From contig NZ_JAANCM010000009.1 of NCBI RefSeq assembly GCF_011603255.1, forward strand, positions 186,001 through 250,000: a DNA stretch of 64,000 bases, given 5' to 3'. This DNA comes from Ferranicluibacter rubi (lineage in GTDB: Bacteria > Pseudomonadota > Alphaproteobacteria > Rhizobiales > Rhizobiaceae). The notes under the pieces were generated by a model. It ran no database searches. It was not told where the DNA came from and was given only the letters and a program-made list of their open reading frames with translations. Positions 1 to 6,889 of the stretch are shown here, in pieces; the stretch's first letter is position 1; each line of letters begins with the position of its first letter. The translations under genes and the position numbers were made by a program.

Positions 1-95
1 TCGTTGAGATTGTATGCCTATGGTCCTCATGCAGCGGCCGGCGCCCGCCGATGATCGGTCCGGGAAGAAAGACGCCCATCGATCGGAAAGGTGAG

Positions 96-221
96 ATGAC
101 CGCATTCGTCCAGGACGCGCTCGCCTGCTACGCAGGTCGCGGCGTTGATCACATATTTCCTGGCGCCTCGACCAACAGCTGGCGGCGCGTCGTGCTGAAG
201 TACCGCGAACAATTTCTCTGA
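96..221 (+). CDS. small unknown protein, or 3' end of a gene cut by the window edge
   Basis: A 41-residue reading frame starts at an ATG preceded by AAAGGTG. The same frame stays open to the left edge without a stop, so it could also be the C-terminus of a longer gene. The product ends in a basic stretch (SWRRVVLKYREQF). No family is recognised. It lies just upstream of the palindrome-rich control region of the phage early operon. Confidence 0.35.
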   Translation: MTAFVQDALACYAGRGVDHIFPGASTNSWRRVVLKYREQFL

Positions 222-225
222 TTGT

Positions 226-244
226 CAGAAATGGCCAATTTCTG
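226..244. promoter_or_regulatory. operator-like palindrome upstream of the early genes
   Basis: Perfect 7-bp arms CAGAAAT and ATTTCTG flank a 5-bp spacer (ggcca). A TTGTCA hexamer (222-227), a possible -35 box, overlaps the left arm, so a bound repressor would cover the promoter region. Position and symmetry suit a phage repressor or Cro-type operator. This is inference; no repressor gene is visible in the window. Confidence 0.4.
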
Positions 245-283
245 GATAGGATTTTCTCGGCATAATTCTGCATTTTCTCTTCA

Positions 284-302
284 TTCGCGGAACAATCGCG
301 AA
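284..302. promoter_or_regulatory. second inverted repeat before the first early gene
   Basis: Arms TTCGCG and CGCGAA are separated by 7 bp and end 20 bp before the ATG at 322. It may be a second operator or a short hairpin in the 5' leader of the early transcript. Confidence 0.3.
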
Positions 303-321
303 GTTATGGAGGGAACTAGAA

Positions 322-510
322 ATGACCGACGATCTATTCGACGAAGACGAGGCCGCGAAAATTCTCCGCCAAAAGCCCCGAACGCTGACCGTATGGCGCT
401 CAACCGGCAAGGGGCCGCGATTTCTAAAACTTGGCCGCCGGGTCTTCTATCGCAAAGAGTGGCTGACGGACTTTCTTGCGACATGCGAAGTCGATCCTAG
501 CGCACGCTAG
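322..510 (+). CDS. AlpA/excisionase-like DNA-binding protein
   Basis: This 62-residue protein looks like a small winged-helix (MerR/AlpA/Xis type) DNA-binding protein. An acidic start (DEDEAAKILRQKPRTL) supplies the helix-turn-helix, followed by W-R-S-T-G-K-G-P-R-F-L-K-L-G-R-R-V-F-Y, the basic wing typical of the family. GGAGG sits 9 bp before the ATG. As the first gene after two palindromes it probably regulates early phage transcription or helps excision. Which of the two cannot be told from sequence. Confidence 0.83.
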   Translation: MTDDLFDEDEAAKILRQKPRTLTVWRSTGKGPRFLKLGRRVFYRKEWLTDFLATCEVDPSAR

Positions 511-546
511 GACACCCATCACCCCCCGAAAATTTGGAGTTCTGAC

Positions 547-1326
547 ATGACGGAAAATCATGACGGCGAAGCTGCGCCAAATACAGCGCTGACACTTGAA
601 GATATCGGCGGCGAACTTCGGATCGAAGACACCATTCTAGGCAAAAGGCTTGGTTTTTCCGAGCCGAAGAAAATTCGTCCGTTGATCAAACGGCATGCCG
701 CCGCCCTGGAGAAGTTCGGGGCCCGGCTTACGGTGAGCCGGGTCGTCAACGGCGGTGCGGCGGAGGTGAGTTACCTGAACCGCCAGCAGGCAATTTTCAT
801 CACGGCAAAATCCGGTACGGAGGTTGCGACGCAAGCCACGATCGAGATCGTCAAGCGTTTCGACGAGCTTGAGCAAAATAGTCGCCAGAATGCGCCTCAG
901 TTTGCCGTACCACGGACCCTTGCGGATGCGCTTCGCCTCGCGCTTGAACAAACGGAGAAGGTCGAGCGCCAAGCCGCGCAAATTGATGCGATGAAAACCG
1001 ACATCCAAGTTCTCGAGCGAATCCAAAAAGCCGACGATCTGTATGGGATCCGGCAAGCAGCCCAGATCCTTCAGGTTGAAGAGAAAAAGTTCACAGCGTG
1101 GCTGGTCGCGAATAGGTGGTGCTTTCGGCATCCCGGCAGCGCCGTTCTCATGGCCTTCGCGGACAAGCGACGGGCGCCGAGACAGTTCGCTGTTCACAAG
1201 CTCGAAACGTTTGAAAAGCGCGACGGAAGCCAAGGATCACGGGAGACCCTGAAATTCACGACCGCCGGCATTTCAAGGCTTGCTGCCGAATTCAACGTCG
1301 CAGACATGTTCGGAGGCGTGCAATGA
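547..1326 (+). CDS. phage antirepressor with C-terminal KilAC (ANT) domain
   Basis: A 259-residue protein. Residues about 60-115 contain L-N-R-Q-Q-A-I-F-I-T-A-K-S followed by a helix ending VKRFDELE, as in Rha-type phage regulatory proteins. Residues about 165-255 match the KilAC/ANT domain: YGIRQAAQILQVEEKKFTAW, then a W-C-F-R motif, a basic middle part and LKFTTAGISRLA. Such proteins interfere with host or phage repressors and are often induced early. The stop overlaps the next start (ATGA), so the two genes are translationally coupled. Confidence 0.9.
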   Translation: MTENHDGEAAPNTALTLEDIGGELRIEDTILGKRLGFSEPKKIRPLIKRHAAALEKFGARLTVSRVVNGGAAEVSYLNRQQAIFITAKSGTEVATQATIEIVKRFDELEQNSRQNAPQFAVPRTLADALRLALEQTEKVERQAAQIDAMKTDIQVLERIQKADDLYGIRQAAQILQVEEKKFTAWLVANRWCFRHPGSAVLMAFADKRRAPRQFAVHKLETFEKRDGSQGSRETLKFTTAGISRLAAEFNVADMFGGVQ

Positions 1327-2159
1327 CATCTCAAAGAAAAGCCGACCAGAGCGCCAACTCTGACCGGCCCAATAGCAAGTCTCACAATTCACTTAGAATA
1401 GTCCGCAATACCCAAGATGGCAAGCAATCGCTCGCGAAAACGCCATGGCTCTGGCAGGAGGCAATGATGTCCGCCGACCTGCCGGCATCGGCCTTCCGAG
1501 TCGCCCTTGCCATCTTGAAGTTCATCAATCGTGAAAGTGGCCGATGCTTCCCGAGCTTCGAAACCATCGCTGCCGCGACTACGCTATCCGTGGCTGGCGT
1601 TCGTAAGGGTGTCGCCGCGCTCCGCAAGGCGGGCTTCCTAGTGACAACGAAATCGGGTTTCAACCGATCACTCGACTACCAAATCCAGCTTCCAACCGCT
1701 GAAATGGACGCCGGTGAAACGTCCCAAACAGGGCGCACGAACCGTCCCAAACAGGACGGTCGAAGGGTCCCATTTGGGACGGTCGAACCGCCCCATTTGG
1801 GACCGATAACCTTCGAAGTAACCTCTGAAGAGGAACCTCGGAAAGTAACCATCGGGGACAGCGCATTTAGCCCGGCCCCCAACGCTTCGCGGCCTTCGGC
1901 TCCTTCGAATGATAAATCATTCTCAGGGGGGCCTGCCGTATCAGGCGCCGGCGAAGGGAGAGAATTTTTCGCTATCGAAGGAAGGGCGGAAGACGACGAA
2001 GCGCTGAGACTAGAAATCGCAGCCGTCATCTGCGGCGATCTCGACGTCAATAAATGGGCGGCCGACAATATTCCCGATCGCCGGAAAATGCTTGTCGTCC
2101 TGAATTCAGCCAAGGCCGGCGTTCTACGATCTCAAGACCTATGGGAGGCGGTGAAATGA
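1323..2159 (+). CDS. phage replication initiator-like protein with N-terminal winged helix
   Basis: A 278-residue protein. Residues about 38-115 form a helix-turn-helix domain (ASAFRVALAILKFINRE, then CFPSFETIAAATTLSVAGVR, KGVAALRKAGFL), like many phage replication proteins and plasmid Rep proteins. The middle third is low-complexity and is encoded by an iteron cluster (1721-1803), the arrangement in which an origin lies inside the initiator gene, as in lambda O. The C-terminal part (about 225-278) is a small helical region that might contact a host helicase or loader. Initiator function is inferred from domain, iterons and early position; a transcription regulator is the alternative. Confidence 0.78.
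   Translation: MTSQRKADQSANSDRPNSKSHNSLRIVRNTQDGKQSLAKTPWLWQEAMMSADLPASAFRVALAILKFINRESGRCFPSFETIAAATTLSVAGVRKGVAALRKAGFLVTTKSGFNRSLDYQIQLPTAEMDAGETSQTGRTNRPKQDGRRVPFGTVEPPHLGPITFEVTSEEEPRKVTIGDSAFSPAPNASRPSAPSNDKSFSGGPAVSGAGEGREFFAIEGRAEDDEALRLEIAAVICGDLDVNKWAADNIPDRRKMLVVLNSAKAGVLRSQDLWEAVK
1721..1803. repeat. iteron cluster, candidate phage replication origin
   Basis: Four copies of GTCCCAAA-type sequence lie within 83 bp: direct copies GTCCCAAACAGG at 1721-1732 and 1744-1755, then inverted copies TTTGGGAC at 1773-1780 and 1796-1803. Both pairs have the same 23-bp period. The third unit is a dyad GTCCCA-tt-TGGGAC (1767-1780). The intervening GACGGTCGAA is also repeated 23 bp apart (1755-1764 and 1778-1787). 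The two-direct, two-inverted layout centred near 1762 is what one expects of a bound initiator array. Confidence 0.6.
1907..1922. repeat. AT-rich palindrome downstream of the iterons
   Basis: GAATGAT and ATCATTC are perfect 7-bp arms around AA. It lies about 100 bp past the iterons in otherwise GC-rich sequence and is a possible part of the origin (unwinding or protein-binding site). Confidence 0.3.
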
Positions 2160-2338
2160 GCCAGGATTTAGATGATCTTCCTCTTTTCGCCTGGGCAAGC
2201 TCAAGGCCGATTGCGACGGTTACTGATCTCCGCGTTGTGCTGATCAGGAATGCCATAGCTGGCAGATGGGACATACGGACGTATCCGCAGCCGGGCACGG
2301 TTCTACCCATGGCACGGACGGGGAGGAAGGCATCATGA
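2156..2338 (+). CDS. small unknown phage protein
   Basis: This 60-residue protein starts at an ATG that overlaps the previous stop (ATGA), which is why this start is preferred to upstream in-frame codons. The sequence (DLPLFAW near the start, then AGRWDIRTYP) is not one I can assign. Tight packing on both sides argues that it is a real member of the early operon. Confidence 0.62.
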   Translation: MSQDLDDLPLFAWASSRPIATVTDLRVVLIRNAIAGRWDIRTYPQPGTVLPMARTGRKAS

Positions 2339-3132
2339 TCTCTTCACACGCCGTCGAGCGTATCGCGAAGCTCATGCCTCTGTTGGCGTCGGACAAGGAG
2401 GGCGAAGTCATTAACGCCGCACGAGCCATGGTGAAAGCGCTACGGCGCGAGAACCGCGACCTGCACGATGTCGTTCGCCTGATCGCGTCACCGCAAACGA
2501 CCATTGACCCCTTTGGCGAGGCCTCCTCAGCCTGGTCCGACATTCTGAGGAAAGCAGCTGAGGCAGAAGAGCGCGCCGCGAGGGGGCGTGCCGAGGCAGA
2601 CGAGAAGCGCAAGCGCGCCGAGGAGACGAGATGGGCTGCCTACTTTGAGGAACAGCGTCGAGAAGCCGAGGCGCGTCTAACTGCAGCGATCGCGGAATTC
2701 GGGCCCGAAGAGGCCGCTTTCGCGGAGACACCCGAAGAAACCCGCTTGGCAACGGGCCCTGTTGCCTTTCCGGCCACGGTGATCGAGCAGGTTGCGGAAT
2801 GGCAATTCTGGCAAGACCTCGCAACGAGGCGGCGGCGCTACGATGACAGTTTCGAGGACTCAGAGATTGTTTCGGACCGTGTCGACGGGCTCGAGCAGTG
2901 CATCACGAGCACGCCGGCGCGGACATGGGCGGATCTCGACGCCCGTCTTCATTGGCTGAAGAACGCCCTCGCCACCGGACAGCGAACGACATGGGTCGAA
3001 GATGACATCGCCCAGTACGAACTCTTAGCCCGCGACTTGACACGTCTCCGCAGAACGCCGCGGTCGGCCGCAAAACGCCGCCGGGAGGCTTGCGCAACTC
3101 AGAGCGATTTTTTCGAAAGGACTTCACAATGA
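2335..3132 (+). CDS. unknown phage protein with long helical middle
   Basis: A 265-residue protein that starts at an ATG overlapping the previous stop and preceded by a strong GGAGGAAGG. Residues 1-50 (ERIAKLMPLLASDKEGEVIN) resemble the helical start of DUF2786-like proteins, only weakly. Residues about 65-115 are an Ala/Glu/Arg-rich coiled coil. No catalytic motif is seen. It sits between the replication protein and small early genes, so a replication or DNA-metabolism role is possible but unproven. Confidence 0.72.
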   Translation: MISSHAVERIAKLMPLLASDKEGEVINAARAMVKALRRENRDLHDVVRLIASPQTTIDPFGEASSAWSDILRKAAEAEERAARGRAEADEKRKRAEETRWAAYFEEQRREAEARLTAAIAEFGPEEAAFAETPEETRLATGPVAFPATVIEQVAEWQFWQDLATRRRRYDDSFEDSEIVSDRVDGLEQCITSTPARTWADLDARLHWLKNALATGQRTTWVEDDIAQYELLARDLTRLRRTPRSAAKRRREACATQSDFFERTSQ

Positions 3133-3272
3133 AAGACGATTATCAGAACACCGAAAAGAAAGCCGAGCTTGCCGCCGCGCGCGCCGCGCTTCGCTCGACG
3201 GTCACGCGTGTCGCAGAACTTGCGGCGCAGATCGAGGCGCGCGGCATCGCGGCTCGGGAGGATGCACAATGA
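3129..3272 (+). CDS. small coiled-coil phage protein
   Basis: A 47-residue protein with start overlapping the previous stop (ATGA) and AAAGGA upstream. It is almost wholly helical (KKAELAAARAALRS, VTRVAELAAQIEARG). It is coupled to genes on both sides. No function recognised. Confidence 0.6.
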   Translation: MKDDYQNTEKKAELAAARAALRSTVTRVAELAAQIEARGIAAREDAQ

Positions 3273-3655
3273 CGGGCCGCATCCGACAGCATGTCGTGCT
3301 CGACGTCATCGAAGTCGAGGCGTCCTCACAGTTCGAAATCCGTGACAACCGCGGGCGCCGGCATGCCGGGCCTTTCGAGACCCGGGAGGCGGCGGCCGCT
3401 GCGATGAAGCGGATCGACGGAAAGCCGCCGCGGCGGAAGTACGACGGAACGCCCTCCGCTGCCCGGCTCGCCAAACAGGCTGACGCAGCGCCGGGCTGGA
3501 TCCGCGACGCCTCGATCGCGCATTTCGATCCTCATGCCGATCGGGAGTATCGGGAAAGCCGTCTTGGCACGTTCGGCCCAGCCTCGGAGGTCCGGAAGAT
3601 AGATCCGGCAACTTGGCTGGCGGAGCAAGAAAAAGAAAAAAATCCGCAGCGGTGA
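3269..3655 (+). CDS. unknown phage protein
   Basis: A 128-residue basic protein whose start overlaps the previous stop. It has a beta-rich N-terminus (HVVLDVIEVEASSQFEIRDN) and a hydrophilic C-terminus. It is the last gene before a strong terminator at 3688-3724, so it closes the early operon. No family recognised. Confidence 0.68.
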   Translation: MTGRIRQHVVLDVIEVEASSQFEIRDNRGRRHAGPFETREAAAAAMKRIDGKPPRRKYDGTPSAARLAKQADAAPGWIRDASIAHFDPHADREYRESRLGTFGPASEVRKIDPATWLAEQEKEKNPQR

Positions 3656-3687
3656 TTCGGTCACCCTCGAAAATCCCTTTAAAATAA

Positions 3688-3724
3688 GGAAAAAATGACC
3701 CTGCTTGACGGGGTCATTTTTTCC
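3688..3724. terminator. bidirectional rho-independent terminator closing the early operon
   Basis: A 14-bp stem, GGAAAAAATGACCC with GGGTCATTTTTTCC, closes around a short loop. A-rich 5' and T-rich 3' arms let it work on either strand. Confidence 0.87.
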
Positions 3725-3765
3725 TGAATCTATGGCGTCTTCCCCACGGTAAGGCGCTGTTTTTC

Positions 3766-4224
3766 ATGCAGGAAACTGAAGATCACCCGAAAGCGCCTGC
3801 CCGACCGCGTTCGGCGAACGGCATAAACATTCACCGGTTTTGCGAAGGACATGGCATCAAAGTGCGACCCTACGCTGAGTCGAGGATCCCTCGTCCGGCC
3901 AAGACCATTTACGGTGGTCGCCAAGTGGGACGACTGATCCGGAAGAATGAACCAGCTGTCGCTCTTGCTCTGCGATGCATCCTGGCGTCCGATCCAACCT
4001 GCCTCGATGACGGAACGATCTGGGCTGTTTTTCTCGTCGTTGATGCTCACGGTTTGACGCAAGGAAAGGCGCAGGACGCGATCTGCGCCTTTCGGGCTCT
4101 TGATTTGGCCGCAACGCGGAGGCGCGCTCAGAGGCTCGCTGTGGGGCGAGGCGGTGGCATGACAGCAATGACGGCGGTGTTCGCTGCCCTGATCGCGGAT
4201 CGGATAGTCGGAGAGGCTGCATGA
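3766..4224 (+). CDS. conserved-looking unknown phage protein
   Basis: A 152-residue protein following the terminator. It contains YGGRQVGRLIRKNEPAVALA and a helical CILASDPTCLDDG segment. It ends in a hydrophobic helix (MTAMTAVFAALIADRIVG) that is more likely a buried helix than a membrane span. The stop overlaps the next start (ATGA). No function recognised. Confidence 0.68.
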   Translation: MQETEDHPKAPARPRSANGINIHRFCEGHGIKVRPYAESRIPRPAKTIYGGRQVGRLIRKNEPAVALALRCILASDPTCLDDGTIWAVFLVVDAHGLTQGKAQDAICAFRALDLAATRRRAQRLAVGRGGGMTAMTAVFAALIADRIVGEAA

Positions 4225-4838
4225 AAATTACCGAAACACAGGCTCTAATTCTCGATCAGATCATCGAAGCATTTCGCACGGACGCTGCATTGCCGGTTCG
4301 GGTCGGACCGAAGGCTTTCGGTACCGCCATGCCCGACCCTGTCGAGAGTCGGCAAGATGTCTTTGTGACGATGCGTGAGGACCTTGCGGAAACCGGCGGC
4401 CGCCGTACTCGCTATGAGAATCAAGCCAGAAACCGCGAGATCGAGCGCCGGGCGCTGTGTAGCCGCTCACGCATTTCCGCGATGGAGCAGGCATTCGGTT
4501 GGCTAACTGACTTCATCGACGACGAGGAAAGCAGGAAAATCCTCCTCGCTTACTCCGACTGCAAAGCCCGAGGATGGGTCTGGGAGCGGTACATCTCGAA
4601 CAGAAACCGTAAAAATCCGCAGAAAACAGCGTGGGTTAAACGAACTCTCCAGAGAAAGATCTGCAATTGCCTCCAAATGCTTGAGGACCAAATTCCCATG
4701 AATACCATTTTCTTGAGTCCAAACAGGGATTTACTCCTGTCCCGGATTGAGGAAAAAGGGAGTGGCAAATCGATAAATTCGGAACGGTTTGCGTGGATGG
4801 CCTCCGATGGAAAACCCACCTTACGGCGGACGGCTTAA
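4221..4838 (+). CDS. unknown phage protein, possibly DUF6362-like
   Basis: A 205-residue basic protein coupled to the upstream gene by a 4-bp overlap. The middle (about 85-155) has a helical block (AFGWLTDFIDDEESRKILLA), then a W-V-W-E-R motif and a basic helix (WVKRTLQRKICNCLQ). This resembles small phage proteins with a helix-turn-helix core such as DUF6362, only loosely. The last 40 residues are unrelated-looking. Confidence 0.65.
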   Translation: MKITETQALILDQIIEAFRTDAALPVRVGPKAFGTAMPDPVESRQDVFVTMREDLAETGGRRTRYENQARNREIERRALCSRSRISAMEQAFGWLTDFIDDEESRKILLAYSDCKARGWVWERYISNRNRKNPQKTAWVKRTLQRKICNCLQMLEDQIPMNTIFLSPNRDLLLSRIEEKGSGKSINSERFAWMASDGKPTLRRTA

Positions 4839-4930
4839 CCGGACCATCCCGGAATACCAGGGCAAGCCACCCGGCGCCCGGCATGAGAGAAGCCAAGCGG
4901 CGCCGAGGCGGACGCTTGGTGGGGTGGCCA

Positions 4931-4949
4931 GTCCGGTGAAACGCCGGAC
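4931..4949. repeat. short hairpin in the 4839-5053 non-coding stretch
   Basis: GTCCGG and CCGGAC pair around a 7-nt loop. The 215-bp gap 4839-5053 has no convincing gene. It holds this hairpin and, further on, the first copy of the 60-bp repeat. Confidence 0.4.
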
Positions 4950-4979
4950 ACAAGTTACCAGCGCCGTCCCCCGTCGAAC

Positions 4980-5039
4980 ACCGAATGCGCTGCTGATCCC
5001 GCATACCCGAAATGGAGCCAGGCTTTGCGGCCCGGTCTC
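4980..5039. repeat. 60-bp dispersed repeat, copy A
   Basis: 57 of 60 positions match copy B at 6561-6620. The block ends in a GC-rich inverted repeat (CCAGGC ctttgcg-like loop GCCCGG here, with one mismatch). It lies 15 bp beyond the 3' end of the minus-strand gene at 5054-5764, so it probably acts as, or includes, a terminator for that gene. Confidence 0.85.
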
Positions 5040-5053
5040 CTCTCACAAGCTGG

Positions 5054-5764
5054 TCAGATCTGGAACGTAGAGCTCATTTCCTGCGCGATAGCTTTACTTT
5101 TCGCCAAAGCTTCTCGGGCAAAGGTTATAGCGGAAACGCCGTGTTTTTCGAAGGTGAAGTCAACCCAGACGACAATGTTCTCAGTCAAGACGCTGTTTGG
5201 CATAACACGTTGAGTTCGAGGGTCGATCGGAACCCCCATTATGGAGACGCCCCCGCCAAACGTTACACCCGGGCCATATGACACGCTGCCGCCTCCCGGT
5301 CTCGAGACAGTAACCTGCCTTTCCTCTCGCCGGGTTTGAGGAGCGAGGTCGATGTGCTTCCCCTCATTGCTCAAATTGTTGAGAATCTCCAACCATCGAT
5401 TGTCGGAGTTGATGAATGGCTGCAGGGACAGAAGATAACCCGCAAGGCCCGCATGCTTGTCCTTGACCGACTTCCAACGCCAGCGCCCCATGATGGAACT
5501 AAACGCATGTTCGTCTGTCGCAACGGGGAAATAGATCGCCGCGGCTTCCCTGTCTTCTGGCGACAAGCTCGGCGAAACATGGAGCTCAAAATATCGACGC
5601 GCGCTTCTGTCTAAACCGCTACGAAGCTTCTCAAATAGGTCGTGACACAACTGCTTGGTACGAGCGCTCACCTCTTTTTTCTTGAGAGCGTGCCGGTAAT
5701 CGCCTTCCAATTCAGCAAGTATCTCCTCGGCTCGTTGGAACACCACAGCAATATTTTCGTGCAT
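5054..5764 (-). CDS. unknown accessory protein on the minus strand (candidate moron)
   Basis: A 236-residue protein. The start used is the ATG at 5764, because GGAG lies just upstream of it; the frame extends further up. The N-terminal half is helical and charged (RAEEILAELEGDYRHALKKK). The middle has NRWLEILNNLSNEGKHIDLA, of the L-x-N-L-x-N-x-x-K-H kind seen in several uncharacterised helical families. Then comes a Gly-rich segment (GGGSVSYGPGVTFGGG). It is less GC-rich than its neighbours, transcribed against the phage operon and flanked by a repeat, as expected of cargo expressed from the prophage. Function unknown. Confidence 0.62.
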   Translation of the reverse strand: MHENIAVVFQRAEEILAELEGDYRHALKKKEVSARTKQLCHDLFEKLRSGLDRSARRYFELHVSPSLSPEDREAAAIYFPVATDEHAFSSIMGRWRWKSVKDKHAGLAGYLLSLQPFINSDNRWLEILNNLSNEGKHIDLAPQTRREERQVTVSRPGGGSVSYGPGVTFGGGVSIMGVPIDPRTQRVMPNSVLTENIVVWVDFTFEKHGVSAITFAREALAKSKAIAQEMSSTFQI

Positions 5765-5865
5765 TCTAGGATCTCCTGTCCCCATCCCATTAGTTTCGTA
5801 ATAAAGCGCACGCGACGTTCGCATTCGGTCGATAAACAATCAAAGAAAATCATATGGCGCGTCCA

Positions 5866-5882
5866 ATGCAAGACATTTGCAT
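5866..5882. promoter_or_regulatory. palindrome between divergent cargo genes
   Basis: ATGCAA and TTGCAT arms flank 5 bp. It lies about 100 bp upstream of the minus-strand gene at 5764 and 73 bp upstream of the plus-strand gene at 5955, a place where an operator could control both. No promoter boxes are clear enough to call. Confidence 0.3.
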
Positions 5883-5954
5883 GCGCCTCCTCAATCAGAA
5901 AGCCGGCGCTGCCGACCATGAACAACCTATTGTTCTCCTAATGAAGGAACAGCA

Positions 5955-6140
5955 ATGACTGCTACCAGCCAGAACATCGTCAAGGAAACGCTGACCCGCG
6001 CCGTCGAGAGCCTCGACCGTGAGGTTGAGCGCCACGAGAACCACGCCAACTACCTGCGCGAGGAACTCGACAAGGCCGAGACGGCAGCCAAGCAGGCCCG
6101 CGACGATGCGGCCGAGATCCGCAAGACGCTGGACGCGTAA
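5955..6140 (+). CDS. small coiled-coil protein
   Basis: A 61-residue protein with GAAGGAA upstream of the ATG. It is one long amphipathic helix with heptad spacing (VESLDREVERHENHANYLRE, then LDKAETAAKQARDDAAEIRK). It lies 5 bp before an HNH nuclease gene. No function known. Confidence 0.65.
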   Translation: MTATSQNIVKETLTRAVESLDREVERHENHANYLREELDKAETAAKQARDDAAEIRKTLDA

Positions 6141-6145
6141 CGCCG

Positions 6146-6523
6146 ATGTCTGCCGGCCGCCCATCCTCAAGAGAGCGCGGCTATACGATGAAGTGGGAGA
6201 AGGCCCGAGCCGTCTTCCTCGCTCAGCCCGGCAACCAGATCTGCCGGCGCTGTCAGGCACACGGCCTATTGAACGCCGGTAACCTCCGTCCCAACGGATC
6301 CTTGCAGACAAACCCGAAGCGTATGCATCTGGTCGTCGATCACATCGTCCCGCACAAGCAGGACCAGAAACTGTCCTGGGATCATGCTAACTGGCAGCCC
6401 CTCTGCCCTGACCACCATGACATCACCAAGCAGCAGAAAGAGCACGGCAAGGTGCGCAGCGGCACCGGGCTGGATGGTCGTCCGCTTGATCCTGCTCACC
6501 CGTGGAACCAAAGACCAGCATGA
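6146..6523 (+). CDS. HNH endonuclease (first of two)
   Basis: A 125-residue HNH nuclease. A CRRC pair (about residues 33-36) and CPDHH (about 89-93) supply the structural zinc ligands. The catalytic core is VVDHIVPHKQD followed by WDHANWQPL and the final His pair. The N-terminus (MKWEKARAVFLAQ) is typical of phage HNH proteins. The final TGA overlaps a small start (ATGA). It is separated from the terminase genes by a second, unlike HNH gene, so this copy may be a free-standing or homing-type nuclease. Confidence 0.85.
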   Translation: MSAGRPSSRERGYTMKWEKARAVFLAQPGNQICRRCQAHGLLNAGNLRPNGSLQTNPKRMHLVVDHIVPHKQDQKLSWDHANWQPLCPDHHDITKQQKEHGKVRSGTGLDGRPLDPAHPWNQRPA

Positions 6524-6591
6524 GCAAGTCCGCTGACCGCATGAACCCCACGCGTAGGGGACCGAATGCGCTGCTGATCCCGCATACCTGA
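6520..6591 (+). CDS. possible 23-residue peptide reading into the 60-bp repeat
   Basis: The ATG overlaps the HNH stop (ATGA), which would allow coupled translation. The last ten codons (PNALLIPHT) lie inside repeat copy B. The same peptide frame is open in copy A, but the two copies do not differ preferentially at third codon positions, so coding selection is not shown. Confidence 0.28.
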   Translation: MSKSADRMNPTRRGPNALLIPHT

Positions 6592-6620
6592 CATGGAGCC
6601 GGGCTTTGCGGCCCGGTCTC
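6561..6620. repeat. 60-bp dispersed repeat, copy B
   Basis: It matches copy A (4980-5039) at 57 of 60 positions. It ends in a perfect inverted repeat CCGGGC/GCCCGG around tttgcg, 8 bp beyond the 3' end of the minus-strand gene at 6628-6819. The association with the 3' end of a minus-strand gene is the same as for copy A. Confidence 0.85.
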
Positions 6621-6627
6621 TGTATCG

Positions 6628-6819
6628 TTAGTCAGTAAGCTTCAGTGACGTTAATGCGAACACGCCGCTTTCTTTCTTCCATGGCGCCTTGTCCTGGACG
6701 AACCAATCACACCACGCATGGAGTTCACCACCACTCGCCCGACGGTCGATGGTTGAAACGGTCATTTTGGGTCCACCTGATTTTAGAACAACAACGTCGC
6801 CTACTTTGATCTGATCCAT
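6628..6819 (-). CDS. DUF2158/YodC-like small protein
   Basis: A 63-residue protein matching the YodC/DUF2158 pattern: IKVGDVVVLKSGGPKMTVS, then a variable loop, AWCDWF and a short closing strand (ESGVFALTSLKL). The fold is a small SH3-like beta barrel; its role is unknown. GGAG precedes the ATG. It is the second minus-strand gene in the cargo zone and, like the first, abuts a copy of the 60-bp repeat. Confidence 0.77.
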   Translation of the reverse strand: MDQIKVGDVVVLKSGGPKMTVSTIDRRASGGELHAWCDWFVQDKAPWKKESGVFALTSLKLTD

Positions 6820-6889
6820 GAATTTCTCCCGAGATTAGCCGGTACACGTTCAGACGAACGACCAGCACTACAAGGTTGCTTAAAGTCCC

